Part shown: one piece after another, positions 25,889 through 34,778 of the stretch
Layout of the letters: every line of letters starts with the position of its first letter
How positions within the stretch are numbered: the first letter of the stretch is position 1
Source: Sphingobium sp. Z007
Lineage (GTDB): Bacteria > Pseudomonadota > Alphaproteobacteria > Sphingomonadales > Sphingomonadaceae
Reading direction: 5' to 3'
Length of the DNA: 64,000 bases
Assembly: GCF_900013425.1 (NCBI RefSeq)
Contig: NZ_FBXK01000005.1
Span: 124,001-188,000, forward strand
Position numbers and translations under genes: made by a program
The notes under the pieces: model-generated
What the model was told of the DNA's origin: nothing
Database searches by the model: none
The model's input: the letters and a program-made list of their open reading frames with translations, nothing else

Positions 25889-27178
25889 GTGGCAAATGTA
25901 ACCGTGATCGGCGCCCAGTGGGGCGACGAAGGCAAAGGCAAGATCGTCGACTGGCTGTCGGAGCGCGCCGATGTCGTCGCCCGTTTTCAGGGCGGCCATA
26001 ATGCCGGCCATACGCTGGTGGTGGGCGAAAAGGTCTATAAGCTCTCGCTGTTGCCATCGGGCATCGTGCGCGGCACGCTGTCGGTGATCGGCAATGGCGT
26101 GGTGCTGGACCCCTGGCATTTCCGCGATGAGGTCGCCAAGCTGAAGGGGCAGGGCGTGACGATCACGCCCGACAATCTCCAGATCGCCGAAACCTGCCCG
26201 CTGATCCTGCCCTTCCACCGCGACCTCGATGGTCTGCGCGAAGACGCATCGGGCGCGGGCAAGATCGGCACCACGCGCCGCGGCATCGGCCCGGCCTATG
26301 AGGACAAGGTCGGCCGTCGCGCGATCCGTGTCTGCGACCTGGCGCATCTGGATGACCTCGACCTTCAGATCGACCGCCTGACCGCGCATCATGACGCGCT
26401 GCGCGCCGGTTTCGGCGAAGCGCCGATCGACCGCGCCCGCCTGATGGCGGAACTGACCGAGATCGCCGATTTCATTTTGCCCTTCGTCAAGCCGGTCTGG
26501 CTGACGCTTAATAAGGCGAAGGCTGCGGGCAAGCGCATCCTGTTCGAAGGCGCGCAGGGCACGCTGCTCGACATCGACCATGGCACCTATCCCTTCGTCA
26601 CATCGTCCAACACGGTCGCGGGCACGGCGGCGAGCGGCACGGGCCTTGGTCCCAATGCGGCTGGCTTCGTGCTGGGCATCGTCAAGGCTTATACCACCCG
26701 CGTTGGCTCCGGCCCGTTCCCGACCGAATTGGAAGACGAAACCGGCCAGCGGCTGGGTGAGCGCGGCCATGAATTTGGCACCGTCACCGGTCGCAAGCGC
26801 CGCTGCGGCTGGTTCGACGCCGTGCTGGTGCGCCAGTCGATTGCGGTGTCGGGCGTCACCGGCATCGCGCTCACCAAGCTGGACGTGCTGGATGGGTTCG
26901 ACGCACTGAAAATCTGCGTCGGATACCAGATTGGCGATCAAAAGTTCGACTATCTACCCGCCCATGCGCAGGACCAGGCGAAGGCGCAGCCGATCTACGA
27001 GACGATCGAAGGCTGGCACGACACCACGGCCGGCGCGCGCAGCTGGGCGGACCTGCCCGCGCAGGCTATTAAATATATCCGCCGGATCGAAGAGCTGATC
27101 GGTTGCCCGGTCACGCTCGTCTCCACGTCCCCGGAACGCGACGACACCATCCTCGTCCGCGATCCCTTCGCGGATTAA
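25889..27178 (+). CDS. purA: Adenylosuccinate synthetase
   Basis: A 429-residue PurA, joining IMP and aspartate with GTP to give adenylosuccinate, the first committed step to AMP. The P-loop-like GDEGKGK near residue 12, the GHNAGHT motif near 40 and the C-terminal [10 protein letters not shown] are intact. The GTG at 25889 is the start: it gives the standard length and has GGAGGA eight bases upstream, while the longer in-frame ATG at 25817 would add 24 atypical residues. Confidence 0.96.
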   Translation: MANVTVIGAQWGDEGKGKIVDWLSERADVVARFQGGHNAGHTLVVGEKVYKLSLLPSGIVRGTLSVIGNGVVLDPWHFRDEVAKLKGQGVTITPDNLQIAETCPLILPFHRDLDGLREDASGAGKIGTTRRGIGPAYEDKVGRRAIRVCDLAHLDDLDLQIDRLTAHHDALRAGFGEAPIDRARLMAELTEIADFILPFVKPVWLTLNKAKAAGKRILFEGAQGTLLDIDHGTYPFVTSSNTVAGTAASGTGLGPNAAGFVLGIVKAYTTRVGSGPFPTELEDETGQRLGERGHEFGTVTGRKRRCGWFDAVLVRQSIAVSGVTGIALTKLDVLDGFDALKICVGYQIGDQKFDYLPAHAQDQAKAQPIYETIEGWHDTTAGARSWADLPAQAIKYIRRIEELIGCPVTLVSTSPERDDTILVRDPFAD

Positions 27179-27183
27179 GGGCC

Positions 27184-27366
27184 ATGGCCGAACAACGCTT
27201 CGAGCGCCACAAGCAGGCCTGGACCCAGGACGAGATCCAGAAACTGCACACGCTGGCCAAGAAGGGCATGGGCCTGAAAGCCATCGCCAAGGCGCTGACC
27301 CGGACCGAGGAATCAGTCAAGGCGCGGGCCAAGGAAGACAGCCTGAACATCGCCAAGCTGCGCTGA
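27184..27366 (+). CDS. Small SANT/Myb-like helix-turn-helix protein
   Basis: A 60-residue basic protein starting 5 bases after the purA stop, so probably co-transcribed. WTQDEIQKLHTLAKKGMGLK followed by AIAKALTRTEESVKARAKE fits a compact SANT/Myb-like or resolvase-type HTH, suggesting DNA binding. It has no other domain. An upstream in-frame extension lies in purA and is rejected. Function unknown. Confidence 0.72.
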   Translation: MAEQRFERHKQAWTQDEIQKLHTLAKKGMGLKAIAKALTRTEESVKARAKEDSLNIAKLR

Positions 27367-27372
27367 ATAACA

Positions 27373-27404
27373 TCCGTTCGTTTCGAGCGAAGTCGAGAAA
27401 CGGA
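27373..27404. repeat. REP family C single unit
   Basis: One self-complementary unit (TCCGTTCGTTTCGAGCGAAG followed by TCGAGAAACGGA) after the SANT-like gene. It is near-identical to the left arm of the pair at 55954-56029. Confidence 0.8.
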
Positions 27405-27480
27405 TAGCGTGAGCGTCGTGTCTGGACCCCGCCACACAGCCATGCGAAGACCGCCCCTCTACCAATAGGGAAGGCTTCGC

Positions 27481-28050
27481 ATGGCGCTCGACATTCTCGT
27501 CCTCTACGGCTCCTATCGCCGTGGTCGGCTCGGCATCCGGCTGGCCGATTATCTGGTGCGTGGGTTCGAGGGACTGGGGCATAAGGCCGAACTGATCGAT
27601 GCCATGGCGGTCGACCTGCCCATGCTCGACCTGCGCTATAGCGACTATCCGGCCGGGCAAGCGCCCGCCGCGATGGCGGCGCTGGCCGACCGTCTGACCG
27701 CAGCCGATGCTTTCGTCTTCGTGGCGGGCGAATATAATCGCGGGATGCAGCCGGGCCTCAAAAATCTGGTCGATCATTATCTCAAAGAGTTCGACCGCCG
27801 TCCTGCCGCCATCGCCAGCTATTCGATGGGGCGTTTTGCCGGCGTCAACAGCCATGCCGACTGGACGGTGACGGTATCGGCCATGGGCATGGCGGTGGTG
27901 CCGGAACGGCTGAGCGTCGGCCAGATCGGTCAGACGCTGGACGAACAGTCCCAGCCGCTGGGTGAGGGCGGCGCGGCGCTGGAACGCGGCTTTGCCGGGT
28001 TCGCGAAGAACCTGGTCTGGTGGGCGGAGGCGGCTAAGGCCGTGCGCTGA
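27481..28050 (+). CDS. NAD(P)H-dependent FMN reductase
   Basis: A 189-residue flavodoxin-like NAD(P)H:FMN reductase. The N-terminal FMN phosphate loop (LYGSYRRGRLGIRLADYL) and the second flavin loop (GEYNRGMQPGLKNLVDHY) are intact. Such enzymes reduce flavins, quinones or azo compounds, and could supply reduced flavin to oxygenases. It overlaps the convergent membrane-protein gene by 17 bases. The exact acceptor is unknown. Confidence 0.88.
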   Translation: MALDILVLYGSYRRGRLGIRLADYLVRGFEGLGHKAELIDAMAVDLPMLDLRYSDYPAGQAPAAMAALADRLTAADAFVFVAGEYNRGMQPGLKNLVDHYLKEFDRRPAAIASYSMGRFAGVNSHADWTVTVSAMGMAVVPERLSVGQIGQTLDEQSQPLGEGGAALERGFAGFAKNLVWWAEAAKAVR

Positions 28051-28633
28051 ACCGCCGGTCCATCCACACCAGCGCATAGCCCGCCGCGACGAAGCCGGCG
28101 GCGATCAGTACGGCGTTGAGCGCCACCTGGCCGATGCCCAGTTTCGCGACATTGATGAAGGGATAGGCATATATCCCCTCCATCGTGCCGCGGAGCAGCG
28201 CGTAGGGCAGGTAGAGCGCGGGAAAAAGCGCCCATATCCAGGGATCGCGCCAGCCAAGCCGTCCTTTGGGCGCAAAGGCGATCCACCAGAGCGGCGTGAG
28301 CAGCGGCGTCACCTTGTGCAGCAACATATCGGCCAGCAGCGCCCCGCCGCTCAGCGACAGCAGGCCCCGCAGCAGCAGGCCGTAGATGATGCCGACGAGC
28401 AGGATCGCCAGCAGCACGCCGCCCAGCCAGCGCGGCGTCACCGGCCGCCCCATGGCGATCGCGGCAAAGGTCAGGGTGACCGCCATGTTGGTCAACACCG
28501 TGAAGAAGCGCAGCAATATCCACAGCGTTTCCGCGACGGACCCGTTCTGCGCAAAAGTCGCTTCGAACTGGATCGCCAGGCCAGCCATGGCCACCAGCGC
28601 GACAACCGCAGCGCAGAAGCGGTCGCGCGTCAT
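28034..28633 (-). CDS. Pr6Pr-type integral membrane protein
   Basis: A 199-residue membrane protein with about six hydrophobic segments, resembling the Pr6Pr/FAR-17a-like family. Characteristic pieces are RFFTVLTNMAVTL, HKVTPLLTPLWWIAF and PYALLRGTMEGIYAYPFINV. The start at 28633 overlaps the symporter stop (ATGA), so the two are translationally coupled. Function is not known; the family has no defined transport role. Confidence 0.8.
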   Translation of the reverse strand: MTRDRFCAAVVALVAMAGLAIQFEATFAQNGSVAETLWILLRFFTVLTNMAVTLTFAAIAMGRPVTPRWLGGVLLAILLVGIIYGLLLRGLLSLSGGALLADMLLHKVTPLLTPLWWIAFAPKGRLGWRDPWIWALFPALYLPYALLRGTMEGIYAYPFINVAKLGIGQVALNAVLIAAGFVAAGYALVWMDRRFSARP

Positions 28634-29943
28634 GCCGCCACGCGCTCCCGTCCATCCGCTTCGCCCGCCGCGATCACGGTGGCCGCCACCAGGTCGCCCG
28701 TCACGTTGAGGCTGGTGCGGCACATATCCAGGAATCGGTCCACCCCCAGCACCAGCCCAATGCCTTCGGGCGGCACGCCGACCATGCCCAGGATCATCGC
28801 TACCACCGGCAGCGATCCGGCGGGCACCCCCGCGGTGCCGACCCCGCCCAATATGCACACCAGCATCACCATCAACTGCTGCGCCAGGCTGAGATCGACG
28901 CCGAAAAACTGGGCGAGGAAGAGAACGGTGATGCCTTCGAACATCGCGGTGCCATTCTGGTTGGCGGTCGCGCCGATGGTCAGGACGAAGCGGACGACGC
29001 GGCGCGGCAGGTGCAGCTTGTCTTCCGCCACGCGGATGGCGGTGGGCAGGGTGGCGTTGGAGGAAGCGGTGGCGAAGGCCATCACGCTCGCCTCCTGCGC
29101 CGCCGCGAAGAAGGCGAGGGGGGGGCGGCGCGCAAGCAGGGCAATCAGCAGCGGATAAACGATGAACATCTGGATCGCCAACGCCAGCAGCACGACGCCG
29201 ACATAGGCGGACAGGCGGATCAGCAAGTCCCAGCCGAATTGCGCCGCCAGGTTGAACATGAAGCAGGCGATGGCGATCGGGGCGAGGCGGATGACGATGC
29301 CGATGAGCCGCATCGACACGTCGAACAGACCCTCCATCGCGTTCAGCAATATCTTCGACTGGTCGGTCTGCACCAGCACCAGCCCGATGCCGAAGAACAG
29401 GGCGAAGACCATCACCGCCAATATGTCGTTATTGGCCATCGCCGCGACGATATTGTCGGGAATGATCGCGACCAGCGCCTGCATGCCCGTCGGCGTGTCG
29501 CCGCTACGGGCCAGGATCGCCTTGGCCCCCGCACCCGCATCGGCCAGCATCGCCTGCGCCGTCGCCGGATCGACCCCGCCGCCCGGCCGCAGCATGTTGA
29601 CCAGGACCAGGCTGATGACGACGGCGATGCCCGATACCACCAGCGTATAGGCGAGGGTGCGCAGGCCGATCCGCCGCAGCGAGCGCATCTCGCCCATTTC
29701 GGCGATGCCGACGATCAACGCCGACACCAGCAGCGGGATGACCAGCATGAACAACAGACGCAGGAACACCTGTCCAATCGGCCCGGTGACATAGGTGGTG
29801 ACGGCATCGACCCAGCGCGCGTCAGGCGCCGCCATATAGACTGCCAGCCCCAGGATCAGACCGATGAGGAAGCCGCCCAGCATCTGCCACTGGAGCGAAA
29901 GCGCGCCTGTCTTGCGGTCCGTCTCTAACTGGTGGCTGGTCAT
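28630..29943 (-). CDS. Dicarboxylate/amino acid:cation symporter (DAACS family)
   Basis: A 437-residue secondary transporter of the glutamate/C4-dicarboxylate family, using Na+ or H+ gradients. Eight membrane helices are expected. The hairpin-1 serine-rich stretch (AFATASSNATLPTA), the TM7 motif GATANQNGTAMFEG, and hairpin-2 GGVGTAGVPAGSLPVVAMIL are present. The start at 29943 has GGAGA upstream, and an earlier in-frame start lacks one. It is one of two family members within 4 kb, and its VGVPPEGIGLVLGVDRFLDM region resembles glutamate/aspartate types. Confidence 0.92.
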   Translation of the reverse strand: MTSHQLETDRKTGALSLQWQMLGGFLIGLILGLAVYMAAPDARWVDAVTTYVTGPIGQVFLRLLFMLVIPLLVSALIVGIAEMGEMRSLRRIGLRTLAYTLVVSGIAVVISLVLVNMLRPGGGVDPATAQAMLADAGAGAKAILARSGDTPTGMQALVAIIPDNIVAAMANNDILAVMVFALFFGIGLVLVQTDQSKILLNAMEGLFDVSMRLIGIVIRLAPIAIACFMFNLAAQFGWDLLIRLSAYVGVVLLALAIQMFIVYPLLIALLARRPPLAFFAAAQEASVMAFATASSNATLPTAIRVAEDKLHLPRRVVRFVLTIGATANQNGTAMFEGITVLFLAQFFGVDLSLAQQLMVMLVCILGGVGTAGVPAGSLPVVAMILGMVGVPPEGIGLVLGVDRFLDMCRTSLNVTGDLVAATVIAAGEADGRERVAA

Positions 29944-30152
29944 CGACGTCTCCGGTTGGATCGTCCTTGAACGAGCCATGATGGCGCGGGTTGCGTGCCG
30001 GGCACTATTTCGTTTCGCTAACGGAGCATTTTTCCGCAGCCGCGCGTTGCCGCCATCGCAACTTTACGCATCCGACGGCGAGCTGGCCGACGGATGGCCC
30101 GACAGAACCCTATTGGCATGGCGGGGTCCACCGCCCGATCCCGGAGATGTAT

Positions 30153-31037
30153 ATGATCATCGATCCTGTCCCCAGCATGCGCCGGATGGCGTCCGAAGTG
30201 TGGAAGCCGCTCACGGCGCTGTTCGTGTGGGACTGCGCCGTTACCCTCACTTATTATATTCTGCCCTTCAAGGCGCCGTCGCTGCCGCTGACCATTTTTG
30301 GTACGGCGCTCGCCCTGTTCCTGGGCTTCCGGTCCAACAGCGCCTATCAACGCTGGTGGGAAGGGCGGGTGCTGTGGGGCGCGATGATAAACGCCTCGCG
30401 CAGCTTGGCGCGCGCCACGCGCAATTTCCTGCCCGATCCTGTGGCCCGCGACATGAAACGCGAAATTGTAAAGCGCCAGATCGCCTATGTGAACGCGCTA
30501 CGCTGTCAGTTGCGCCGCCAGCCGATCGGCGAAGACGTGACGGCCTTTCTAGAGGAGCGCGACAAAGTCCGCGCGCTGGCCCGCACCAATCCGGCCAATG
30601 GTCTGTTGGATAGCACCGGGCGACGGATCGACATCGCCCGGCGCGAAGGTTGGATCGACACGATCCAGCAGGCGCAGATGGAAGCGGTGCTGGTTGACAT
30701 CGCCAATGCGCAGGGCGGCATGGAACGGCTGAAAAACACCCCACTGCCGGTACAATATCGCTATCTGCCGACCATCTTCACGCATTTGTTCTGTCTGTTC
30801 CTGCCGATCGGCCTGGTGGAGACGCTGGGCCTGGCTACGCCGCTCGGCTCCACCGTGGCGGGCCTGATGTTCGTCGCCGTTCTGCGGATCGGCGACGATC
30901 TGACCGACCCCTTTGGCGATACCGTGCATGACGTGCCTTTGACGGCGATGTGTCGGACGATCGAGATCGACTTGCTTCAGTCGATCGGCGACGCCGCGCC
31001 GGAGCCGGTCAAGCCGGTACGCGGCGTGCTGTGGTGA
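30153..31037 (+). CDS. Bestrophin-family (UPF0187) anion channel-like protein
   Basis: A 294-residue membrane protein of the bacterial bestrophin family. Four hydrophobic segments surround a cytosolic helical region. Key pieces are SEVWKPLTALFVWD, GFRSNSAYQRWWEGR and the C-terminal LPIGLVETLGLATPLGSTVAGLMF and DDLTDPFGDT. The start at 30153 is set by GGAG six bases upstream and exact alignment with the 294-residue paralog at 52187-53071. Bacterial homologs form pentameric channels, some cation selective, so the ion is uncertain. It lies between two DAACS symporters. Confidence 0.9.
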   Translation: MIIDPVPSMRRMASEVWKPLTALFVWDCAVTLTYYILPFKAPSLPLTIFGTALALFLGFRSNSAYQRWWEGRVLWGAMINASRSLARATRNFLPDPVARDMKREIVKRQIAYVNALRCQLRRQPIGEDVTAFLEERDKVRALARTNPANGLLDSTGRRIDIARREGWIDTIQQAQMEAVLVDIANAQGGMERLKNTPLPVQYRYLPTIFTHLFCLFLPIGLVETLGLATPLGSTVAGLMFVAVLRIGDDLTDPFGDTVHDVPLTAMCRTIEIDLLQSIGDAAPEPVKPVRGVLW

Positions 31038-31046
31038 AGGAGGCTG

Positions 31047-31068
31047 TGTTCCCGCGCGCGCGGGAACA
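31047..31068. terminator. Perfect 22-bp palindrome between convergent genes
   Basis: TGTTCCCGCGC is followed directly by its reverse complement. It lies 9 bases after the bestrophin stop and 13 before the end of the convergent symporter gene, which suggests a bidirectional stem that blocks read-through. There is no T-run. Confidence 0.55.
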
Positions 31069-31081
31069 GGCCAGCGCTTGC

Positions 31082-32413
31082 TTAGCCCTTGCGGTCTTCG
31101 TCCACCATGTCGGACGCCAGCTCCAGCCCCGCCCGACCATGGGCGGCGCCATGGGCGGGCGCCTTGGGATGTGGCACGTCTTCTGGCTCCTCGACCTCCA
31201 GCATCCCTTCCCATTTGGTGATGACCGACGTGGCGATGGCGTTGCCCAGCACGTTGGTGGCGGTGCGGCCCATGTCCATGAAATGATCGACCGCCAGGAT
31301 GAAGGCGATGCCCTCCACCGGCAGGTCGAACTGGCCCAGCGTCGCGGCGACCACGACCAGCGATGCGCGCGGCACCGCGGCGATGCCCTTGCTGGTGACC
31401 ATCAGCACGAGCAGGATGGTGATCTGCGTCGCGATCGGCAGGTCGATGCCATAGGCCTGGGCGATGAAGATGGTTGCGAAGGTCGAATACATCATCGACC
31501 CGTCGAGGTTGAAGCTGTAGCCGAGCGGCAGCACGAAGCTGTAGATGCGGCGCGGGATGCCGAAGCGGTCGAGCTGCTCCAGCATCTTGGGGTAAGCCGC
31601 TTCGGACGAGGCGGTGGAAAAGGCGATCAATATCGGTTCGCGGACATAGCGGATCAGCTTGAACATCCGCTTGCCCAGGAAAATCGACCCCGCGCCAAAC
31701 AGCAGCAGCCACAGGCAGAAGAGGGCGATGTAAAATTCGCCGACCAGCGCGCCATAGGTTTTGAGGACGCCCAGGCCCTGTATTGTGATGGATGACGCCA
31801 GCGCGCCGAACACCGCGAAGGGCGCCACGCGCATGACATAGCCGGTCACCTGCAACATCAGTTCGACCATCGCCTCGATCACTATGATGATCGGCTTGCC
31901 CTTGTCGCCGATGGCGGTGAGCGCGACGCCGACGAACAGCGAGAAGACGACGATCTGCAGAATCTGGTTGTCCGCCATCGCCCCGATCATGGAAGTCGGG
32001 AAGACGTGCAAAATGAAATCGCGGAAGTTGAGCGCTTCGGTATTCACACCCGCATCCGCGCCGGAGCGAACGAGGTTGAGACCCTCGCCGGGCGCGAAGA
32101 AATTGACGAAGATCAGGCCCAGCGTCAGCGAAATCAGGCTGGCGATGATGAACCAGGCGAGCGCCCGCCCGCCAATCCGCCCCAGTGCCGCGCTGTCGCC
32201 CATATGGGCGATGCCCGCGACCAGCGTGGAAAAGACAAGCGGCGCGATGATCATCTTGATAAGATGCAGGAATATATCGGCCAGAAGGTGGAAATAACCC
32301 GCCACATCCTTCGCCAGCGTTTCATCGCCGCCGACCCAAAGATTGGCCGCAAAGCCGGTCAGCACCCCCAGGACCATGCCGATGAGGATGAAGGCTGTCA
32401 GTCTGTTTCGCAT
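31082..32413 (-). CDS. Dicarboxylate:cation symporter (DAACS family), DctA/GltP-like
   Basis: A 443-residue DAACS transporter. Hairpin 1 (LIAFSTASSEAAYPKMLEQL), the TM7 motif (GYSFNLDGSMMYSTFATIFI) and hairpin 2 (TSKGIAAVPRASLVVVAATL) are all intact, and the NLDG form of the TM7 motif is typical of C4-dicarboxylate carriers. An extra His/Ala-rich cytosolic tail of about 40 residues follows the last helix. The ATG at 32413 is used, since a TTG one codon earlier is less likely, with AAGGGA upstream. Substrate is probably succinate/fumarate or glutamate. Confidence 0.92.
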   Translation of the reverse strand: MRNRLTAFILIGMVLGVLTGFAANLWVGGDETLAKDVAGYFHLLADIFLHLIKMIIAPLVFSTLVAGIAHMGDSAALGRIGGRALAWFIIASLISLTLGLIFVNFFAPGEGLNLVRSGADAGVNTEALNFRDFILHVFPTSMIGAMADNQILQIVVFSLFVGVALTAIGDKGKPIIIVIEAMVELMLQVTGYVMRVAPFAVFGALASSITIQGLGVLKTYGALVGEFYIALFCLWLLLFGAGSIFLGKRMFKLIRYVREPILIAFSTASSEAAYPKMLEQLDRFGIPRRIYSFVLPLGYSFNLDGSMMYSTFATIFIAQAYGIDLPIATQITILLVLMVTSKGIAAVPRASLVVVAATLGQFDLPVEGIAFILAVDHFMDMGRTATNVLGNAIATSVITKWEGMLEVEEPEDVPHPKAPAHGAAHGRAGLELASDMVDEDRKG

Positions 32414-32570
32414 CAAATCCCTTTAGGCTGCCGGTGCGCAGCCCCCGCCTAGTGCTCATCTGTCAGGCCGACACCTAACAGGCGCATGGGCCACCGGCAA
32501 TCGCGGCGCGTCCAGTCGCATCAGGGAAGACGAAGCAGCGCCGTCTTTCCACGCCCTTGGCCGTGCGCAC

Positions 32571-33146
32571 CTAGGGGTAAAGCAGCCCTTCGCGCCAGCC
32601 ATCACCGCTTCGATCAAACAGGCGGCGTTCGTGCAGCCGATGTTCGCGATCCTGCCAGAATTCGATCCGTTCGGGCGTGAGGCGGAAGCCAGACCAGTGC
32701 GGCGGGCGCGGCACCGGGCCGCCCTCGAATCGCGCGCTGACCGCGTCGAACCGGTCCTTGAAGGTCTGGCGATCGGGCAGGGGGCGGGACTGGTCGGAGG
32801 CCCAGGCGCCCAACTGGCTGTCGCGGCCACGGGTTGCGAAATAGGCGTCGGCGGTCGCGTCGTCCACCGGGCCGACTGCGCCCTCGATGCGGATCTGGCG
32901 ACGCAGCGATTTCCAGTGAAAGAGCAGCGCGGCATGCGGGTTTTCCAGCAGCTCGCCCGCCTTGCGCCCCTCGAAATTGGTGTAGAAGACGAAGCCGTCC
33001 GGGCCATGGCCTTTCAGCAGCACCATGCGGACGGACGGCCGCCCGCGCGCGTCGGCGGTGGCCAGCGCCATGGCGTTGCTATCGTTGATTTCGGTATCGC
33101 GCGCTTGCGCATACCAGGCGTCGAACAGGGCGAAGGGATCGGTCAT
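32571..33146 (-). CDS. pdxH: Pyridoxamine 5'-phosphate oxidase
   Basis: A 191-residue PdxH, oxidising pyridoxine/pyridoxamine phosphate to pyridoxal phosphate with FMN and O2. FMN-binding pieces are seen: RPSVRMVLLKG near residue 36, FYTNFEGRKAGEL near 54, and the C-terminal WREGLLYP. The family-typical HWKSLRRQIRIEG and DREHRLHERRLFDR are present. It is slightly shorter at the N-terminus than the E. coli enzyme, as is normal in this group. Confidence 0.95.
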   Translation of the reverse strand: MTDPFALFDAWYAQARDTEINDSNAMALATADARGRPSVRMVLLKGHGPDGFVFYTNFEGRKAGELLENPHAALLFHWKSLRRQIRIEGAVGPVDDATADAYFATRGRDSQLGAWASDQSRPLPDRQTFKDRFDAVSARFEGGPVPRPPHWSGFRLTPERIEFWQDREHRLHERRLFDRSGDGWREGLLYP

Positions 33147-33203
33147 GCCCGGTCTTTAGGCGGCGGCCCGGCCGCTGTCGATATGTCCCTGTCGCCAAGC
33201 GGA

Positions 33204-33244
33204 GGCACGATCCGGGGCGGCCAGCGCTCGCCCCGGATCGTGCC
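33204..33244 (-). terminator. Perfect 15-bp hairpin after the outer-membrane protein gene
   Basis: GGCACGATCCGGGGC (33204-33218) and its exact complement (33230-33244) enclose an 11-base loop, just past the stop codon of the minus-strand gene at 33252. It has no T-run, so it probably acts as an mRNA 3' end or a Rho-assisted terminator. Confidence 0.6.
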
Positions 33245-33251
33245 TGAAGGA

Positions 33252-34598
33252 TCAGAAGCGGAAGCCCAGGCCTGCCGACCAGCTGGTATAGCCGCCCGCC
33301 TTGATGAGGTTCATGTTGAAGCGGATGAGGTCGCGAGCGTTGCGCGCGCTTTCCTCGCGACCGCGCAGGCCCAGCGACAGCGTCACTTCGTGGAATGTGT
33401 TATAATAGAGCTTGTCGCCCGCATAGTTGGTCAAGGCGTAGCTGACCCGCGCCGACGTGTTGCGCCCCAGGCCACGGAACTTGAGCGGCAGGTCATAGGC
33501 CAGGCCGTTGCGGAACGCCCAGTTCTTCAAGCCCGGATTGACGTTATAGCCGGTGATGCCGGTGCTTAGCGTCGTGGTATAGCCGACCATGTTGCCGATC
33601 ACGAGCCGACCGCGACCCAGGCCATCGAGCACATAGCGGCTGGCGACGGTGGCGGACAGCATGTTCCCGACCGAACCGAGCTGATCGGACGCCGTGATGC
33701 CATAACCAACGCGTGGTTCCAGCGACCAGCGGCGGGCGATCACCGGAACTTCCACGCCGACGCCGAACTGGGCGGTGGCGGCACGCGCGCCGTTCACTTC
33801 GGAATAGCTGACCGGCAGGTCGAATTTCAGCAGCGCGCGGCCGCCTTCGGTCAGGCGGAAGCTGCGGGCGACCCGCCCGTCGATCCGCATGAAGTCGTAC
33901 CGGCCGCCGTTCGAAGACCCGCCATTATAATTGGCGCCCATGATCCAGGGATCGCCGGCCGTGTTGGTGCCGCCGCTGTTGGCTGCATCCTGCTCGATTG
34001 CGGAGTCGCCCGACGACAGGTCCAGGCTCGCCCGGACCAACCCGCTCTGCACCGACCCGGGATTGCCCGCCAGCGGATCGATCGGCGAATAGCGCGCCAG
34101 CGATTTGAGCAACAGGCGGACCAGCCGTTCGGCCTCTGCGCTGTCGATATCGTTGAGATAGCTGTTGAACAGGTCGTAGGAGGCCTGGCGCGTCACCCCG
34201 TTGAAGCGATTCTGATAGACTTCCCCTTCCGCGTCGAGCGCGGGGATGGCGATGCGGAACACCGAACTGTTGGTGTCGTAGAAGCCATAAATGGGCAGCC
34301 CGCGGAAATCGATTACGCCGCTGACCGGCAGCCGATCATTATAGCGTGCGCCATAGCGTTCGCGCAGCCGCTGCGGGTTCATGAAGTCCTGACCGTCATT
34401 GGCGATGTCCAGGCCATAGCTGTCGGTGATCGTCGCCCCGCCGCCTATGCCCAGCGTCACGCCGATGCGGAACAGGCTCTGAATGTCATCCAACTGTTGC
34501 GGCGAAGGCGGCGGCGGGCCAACCTGCGCCTGTGCAACGGGCGCGACCGCCCAGACCACGGCCATGACGGCAAGCGAGCGCCATCCAAATTTCTGCAT
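33252..34598 (-). CDS. Predicted outer-membrane beta-barrel protein, unknown function
   Basis: A 448-residue exported protein that I do not recognise. A signal peptide (MQKFGWRSLAVMAVVWAVAPVAQAQ) is followed by a Pro-rich piece and a soluble part (35-190) with DFRGLPIYGFYDTNSSVFRI. The C-terminal half has alternating strand patterns (RSFRLTEGGRALLKFDLPVSY; VTLSLGLRG) and ends in GLGFRF, the aromatic C-terminal signature of BAM-inserted barrels. No TonB-plug, OmpA or autotransporter repeat is seen. It stands alone between pdxH and a J-protein. Confidence 0.75.
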   Translation of the reverse strand: MQKFGWRSLAVMAVVWAVAPVAQAQVGPPPPSPQQLDDIQSLFRIGVTLGIGGGATITDSYGLDIANDGQDFMNPQRLRERYGARYNDRLPVSGVIDFRGLPIYGFYDTNSSVFRIAIPALDAEGEVYQNRFNGVTRQASYDLFNSYLNDIDSAEAERLVRLLLKSLARYSPIDPLAGNPGSVQSGLVRASLDLSSGDSAIEQDAANSGGTNTAGDPWIMGANYNGGSSNGGRYDFMRIDGRVARSFRLTEGGRALLKFDLPVSYSEVNGARAATAQFGVGVEVPVIARRWSLEPRVGYGITASDQLGSVGNMLSATVASRYVLDGLGRGRLVIGNMVGYTTTLSTGITGYNVNPGLKNWAFRNGLAYDLPLKFRGLGRNTSARVSYALTNYAGDKLYYNTFHEVTLSLGLRGREESARNARDLIRFNMNLIKAGGYTSWSAGLGFRF

Positions 34599-34778
34599 TT
34601 TTCAACCCCTCCCATGCGCCCGCCATCCCCCGGCGGGCGGCAAGCGGCTAACAGTCCAGGGGGCGACGCGCATACCCCATTCGGGTTATGGGCGATGGAT
34701 CGGGCACATCCCCGCCTTGAATATCAGGCGCGTATCGTCCACATAGTCGGCAAGTGATGCTTTTGTGCAACAGGTAGA

